Shown here in pieces: positions 62,564 to 64,000 of a stretch of DNA of 64,000 nucleotides. Both the position numbers and the translations under genes were made by a program. The notes beneath the pieces are model-generated. The model saw nothing but the letters and a program-made list of their open reading frames with translations. It had not been told where the DNA came from and did no database searches. Source of the DNA: Mariannaea sp. PMI_226 (Eukaryota > Ascomycota > Sordariomycetes > Hypocreales > Nectriaceae); NCBI GenBank assembly GCA_024336345.1, contig JANFOG010000001.1:2728001-2792000 (forward strand), in the 5' to 3' direction. Positions within the stretch are counted from its first letter, which is position 1, and every line of letters starts with the position of its first letter.

Positions 62564-63224
62564 TTAGTCATAGTCTAAGGTGTTTAGTCCCTTGTCGACG
62601 ATATCCCAGGTCCGTTTGCGTAGATCTGGTTTGGGTTCCGGTCGCCCACGTTTGGTGCCTTTCTTCTTTTTCTTCTTTTTAGGATTCCGCGTGACTAGCG
62701 AGGGTGTTGATGCAGTACTTGCGGCAAGCGCAAGAGGGGACGAATTGTCGCCAACTTTCATAGCTTCATCCAAGGGCAAGACAGCCTTAGTGCTTGATTG
62801 CTTTTCTTGCAGCTTGCGAAGAGCTTCAAGCTCGGAGTGACGAAAAATTTCGATTTGTTCATCGGTCAGAGTACGCTTGACCCCATCTTCATAATAGCCC
62901 AAATTATCTTCCTCTTCTTCCCATACTTCGGTGTCAATGCCATCGCGTGACTCCTCAGACAAATTTAGAAAAGTGCTGCTGAATAAGCTGGCAGCATTTT
63001 GAGAGAAATGAGCTTCGTGGAACGCGAATAAATCATCCTGCTCTTGGTAAGTCGCAAACTCGGATGCGGACAGAAAGTGTACAAACCTTAGAGATATCTG
63101 GTATACCGTATTTCATTGCCGTGCCTACATGATTCGTTGAGGTCATATCTGGAGTTTGGCGCAGTCGTAGTTGTGGTAAAGCCGTCAAGCTTGGCTTCCC
63201 AACCTGAAAGACGCGAAACGCCAT
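62564..63224 (-). CDS. Small fungal protein, DUF3807-like
   Basis: Exons 63087-63224 and 62564-63037 give 204 residues from the first ATG, or 178 from the ATG at 63146 (MTSTNHVGTAMKYG), which I think equally likely. The 49-nt intron (63038-63086, GTTTGT...AGCAG) joins ISK to DDLFAFHEAHF in phase. The second exon has an acidic block (WEEEEDNLGYYEDG), a helix DEQIEIFRHSELEALRKL, an Ala/Ser linker and a Lys-rich tail (KKKKKKKGTKRGRP) that could direct it to the nucleus or nucleolus, ending LNTLDYD. The FH..HF motif and layout recall the DUF3807 family of fungal proteins. No function is known. Its neighbour on the right has the same strand, 195 bp away. Confidence 0.7.
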
Positions 63225-63419
63225 GGCCTGGGTCTGCGGATTTCAGATCACGTGCCGGCTGCCTCAGGTACCAACCACGAGAACGGGAAGAAAGGCTGAG
63301 AATGAGGCATTCAGGAGATAGGGATACAGTCCAAGGGTACAGGTTTGGCCTTCTGCCATCCAGTTGAGTGGAGTAAGCTTATAACTGTTCGTGACGTGTC
63401 GTCACTACCTCGCACCGCG

Positions 63420-63945
63420 TTACTTGGAACGGAGAAGGGCCAGGGCGCTCTCAAATGCTCGTACAACCTCCTCATCTGGAAACGCGATTAGAACTGGAGA
63501 TTTTCCCTACTTGAAGGGCAGAAAAGAGAAATCTCAACTCACAATGTTGTTGCTTTTGCGCCATCTTCTCTTCTGAAAGGTTTACAAACCTTCGGCGCGT
63601 CTGCAAGCGTTTCGCTGCCCTCTCGTCGTCATGAGCAGAAGCAGCTGCTGCCCAAACTTTGAAGTACTAAGATCAATGTCAGCTTCAGTTCATCATTTCA
63701 GTTCTATCACTTATAGGAGCCCGTACTTTCGAAAGTGAGTCCGCTTGCTTGAGAACTTCTTGTTCGTGTTCATCTGCATCATGCAACGCTTTCTCGTACC
63801 GGCTCTCAAATTCCTCCCAATCGAAAGAGGCAATAGTGTCGGGTGTACTGGGCGGGTTTGAGCCATGGTCGCTAGTGGGTTCTGGGGTTTTCGTCTTGAA
63901 TGGAGGCTGTTTTAAGGAACCGGCAGTGACAGTTTCGTCGTCCAT
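63420..63945 (-). CDS. Small conserved-looking fungal protein of unknown function
   Basis: Exons 63727-63945, 63543-63666 and 63420-63475 give 132 residues. Both introns (59 and 67 nt) have GT-AG ends, and the reading frame is intact across them: SLSK|YFKVWAAAASAHDDERA and KQQH|YEEVVRAFESALALL. The first 40 residues are Pro/Thr-rich. The rest is almost entirely predicted helix (FDWEEFESRYEKALHDADEHE, then RLQTRRRFVNLSEEKMAQKQQHY), so a small helical or coiled-coil subunit is likely. I do not recognise a named family. The promoter lies in 63946 to the window edge and beyond. Confidence 0.75.
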
Positions 63946-64000
63946 CTCAGTTTGTCTTCCTCCAACGGTGCCTTTAGGCTCCAGTCCGTGACTGTGATTC

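Overview
The window is nuclear DNA of a filamentous ascomycete. Genes carry short GT-AG introns (about 42 to 110 nt) with CTAAC-type branch points. The protein set is typical of Pezizomycotina, and the proteins look like Sordariomycetes, most likely Hypocreales (a Trichoderma- or Cordyceps-like fungus; this placement is inference from protein and intergenic style, not from a search). I see no bacterial-type operon, CRISPR array, rRNA gene or intact transposon.

I support sixteen protein genes, with splice sites read from the sequence. From left to right: Cdc20 (APC/C activator, -), a Kelch-BTB protein resembling Ral2 (+), an Sfp1-type C2H2 transcription factor (-), an 11-kb block without a convincing gene, an Rcf2-like HIG1 mitochondrial protein (+), a Kelch-repeat protein (-), Dus3 tRNA dihydrouridine synthase (+), Pex13 peroxisomal import docking protein (-), an orphan LigD-type 3'-phosphoesterase domain protein (+), Cac2 (CAF-1 subunit, -), a 5.6-kb gene-free block, an ABC-C (MRP-type) transporter (+), a fungal AAA+ ATPase (-), Atg6/Vps30 (-), Scm3 (CENP-A chaperone, +), CK2 alpha (-), and two small conserved-looking fungal proteins (-, -), one resembling DUF3807.

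The genes do not form one pathway. They are mostly housekeeping: cell cycle and chromatin (Cdc20, Cac2, Scm3, CK2), growth control (Sfp1), organelles (Rcf2, Pex13, Atg6), tRNA modification (Dus3) and DNA end processing (the LigD-type protein). The first eleven genes alternate strictly in strand, so nearly all neighbours are divergent or convergent.

The least explained material is intergenic: a recurring 8-mer ACGGAGTA/TACTCCGT, TACCTACC- and GTACAGTAC-type motifs, several promoter-proximal tandem repeats, and at 16.2-16.75 kb a splice-compatible coding remnant that I could not identify. No complete novel system is evident; the best candidates for follow-up are the orphan phosphoesterase protein, the remnant at 16.5 kb and the dispersed motif.
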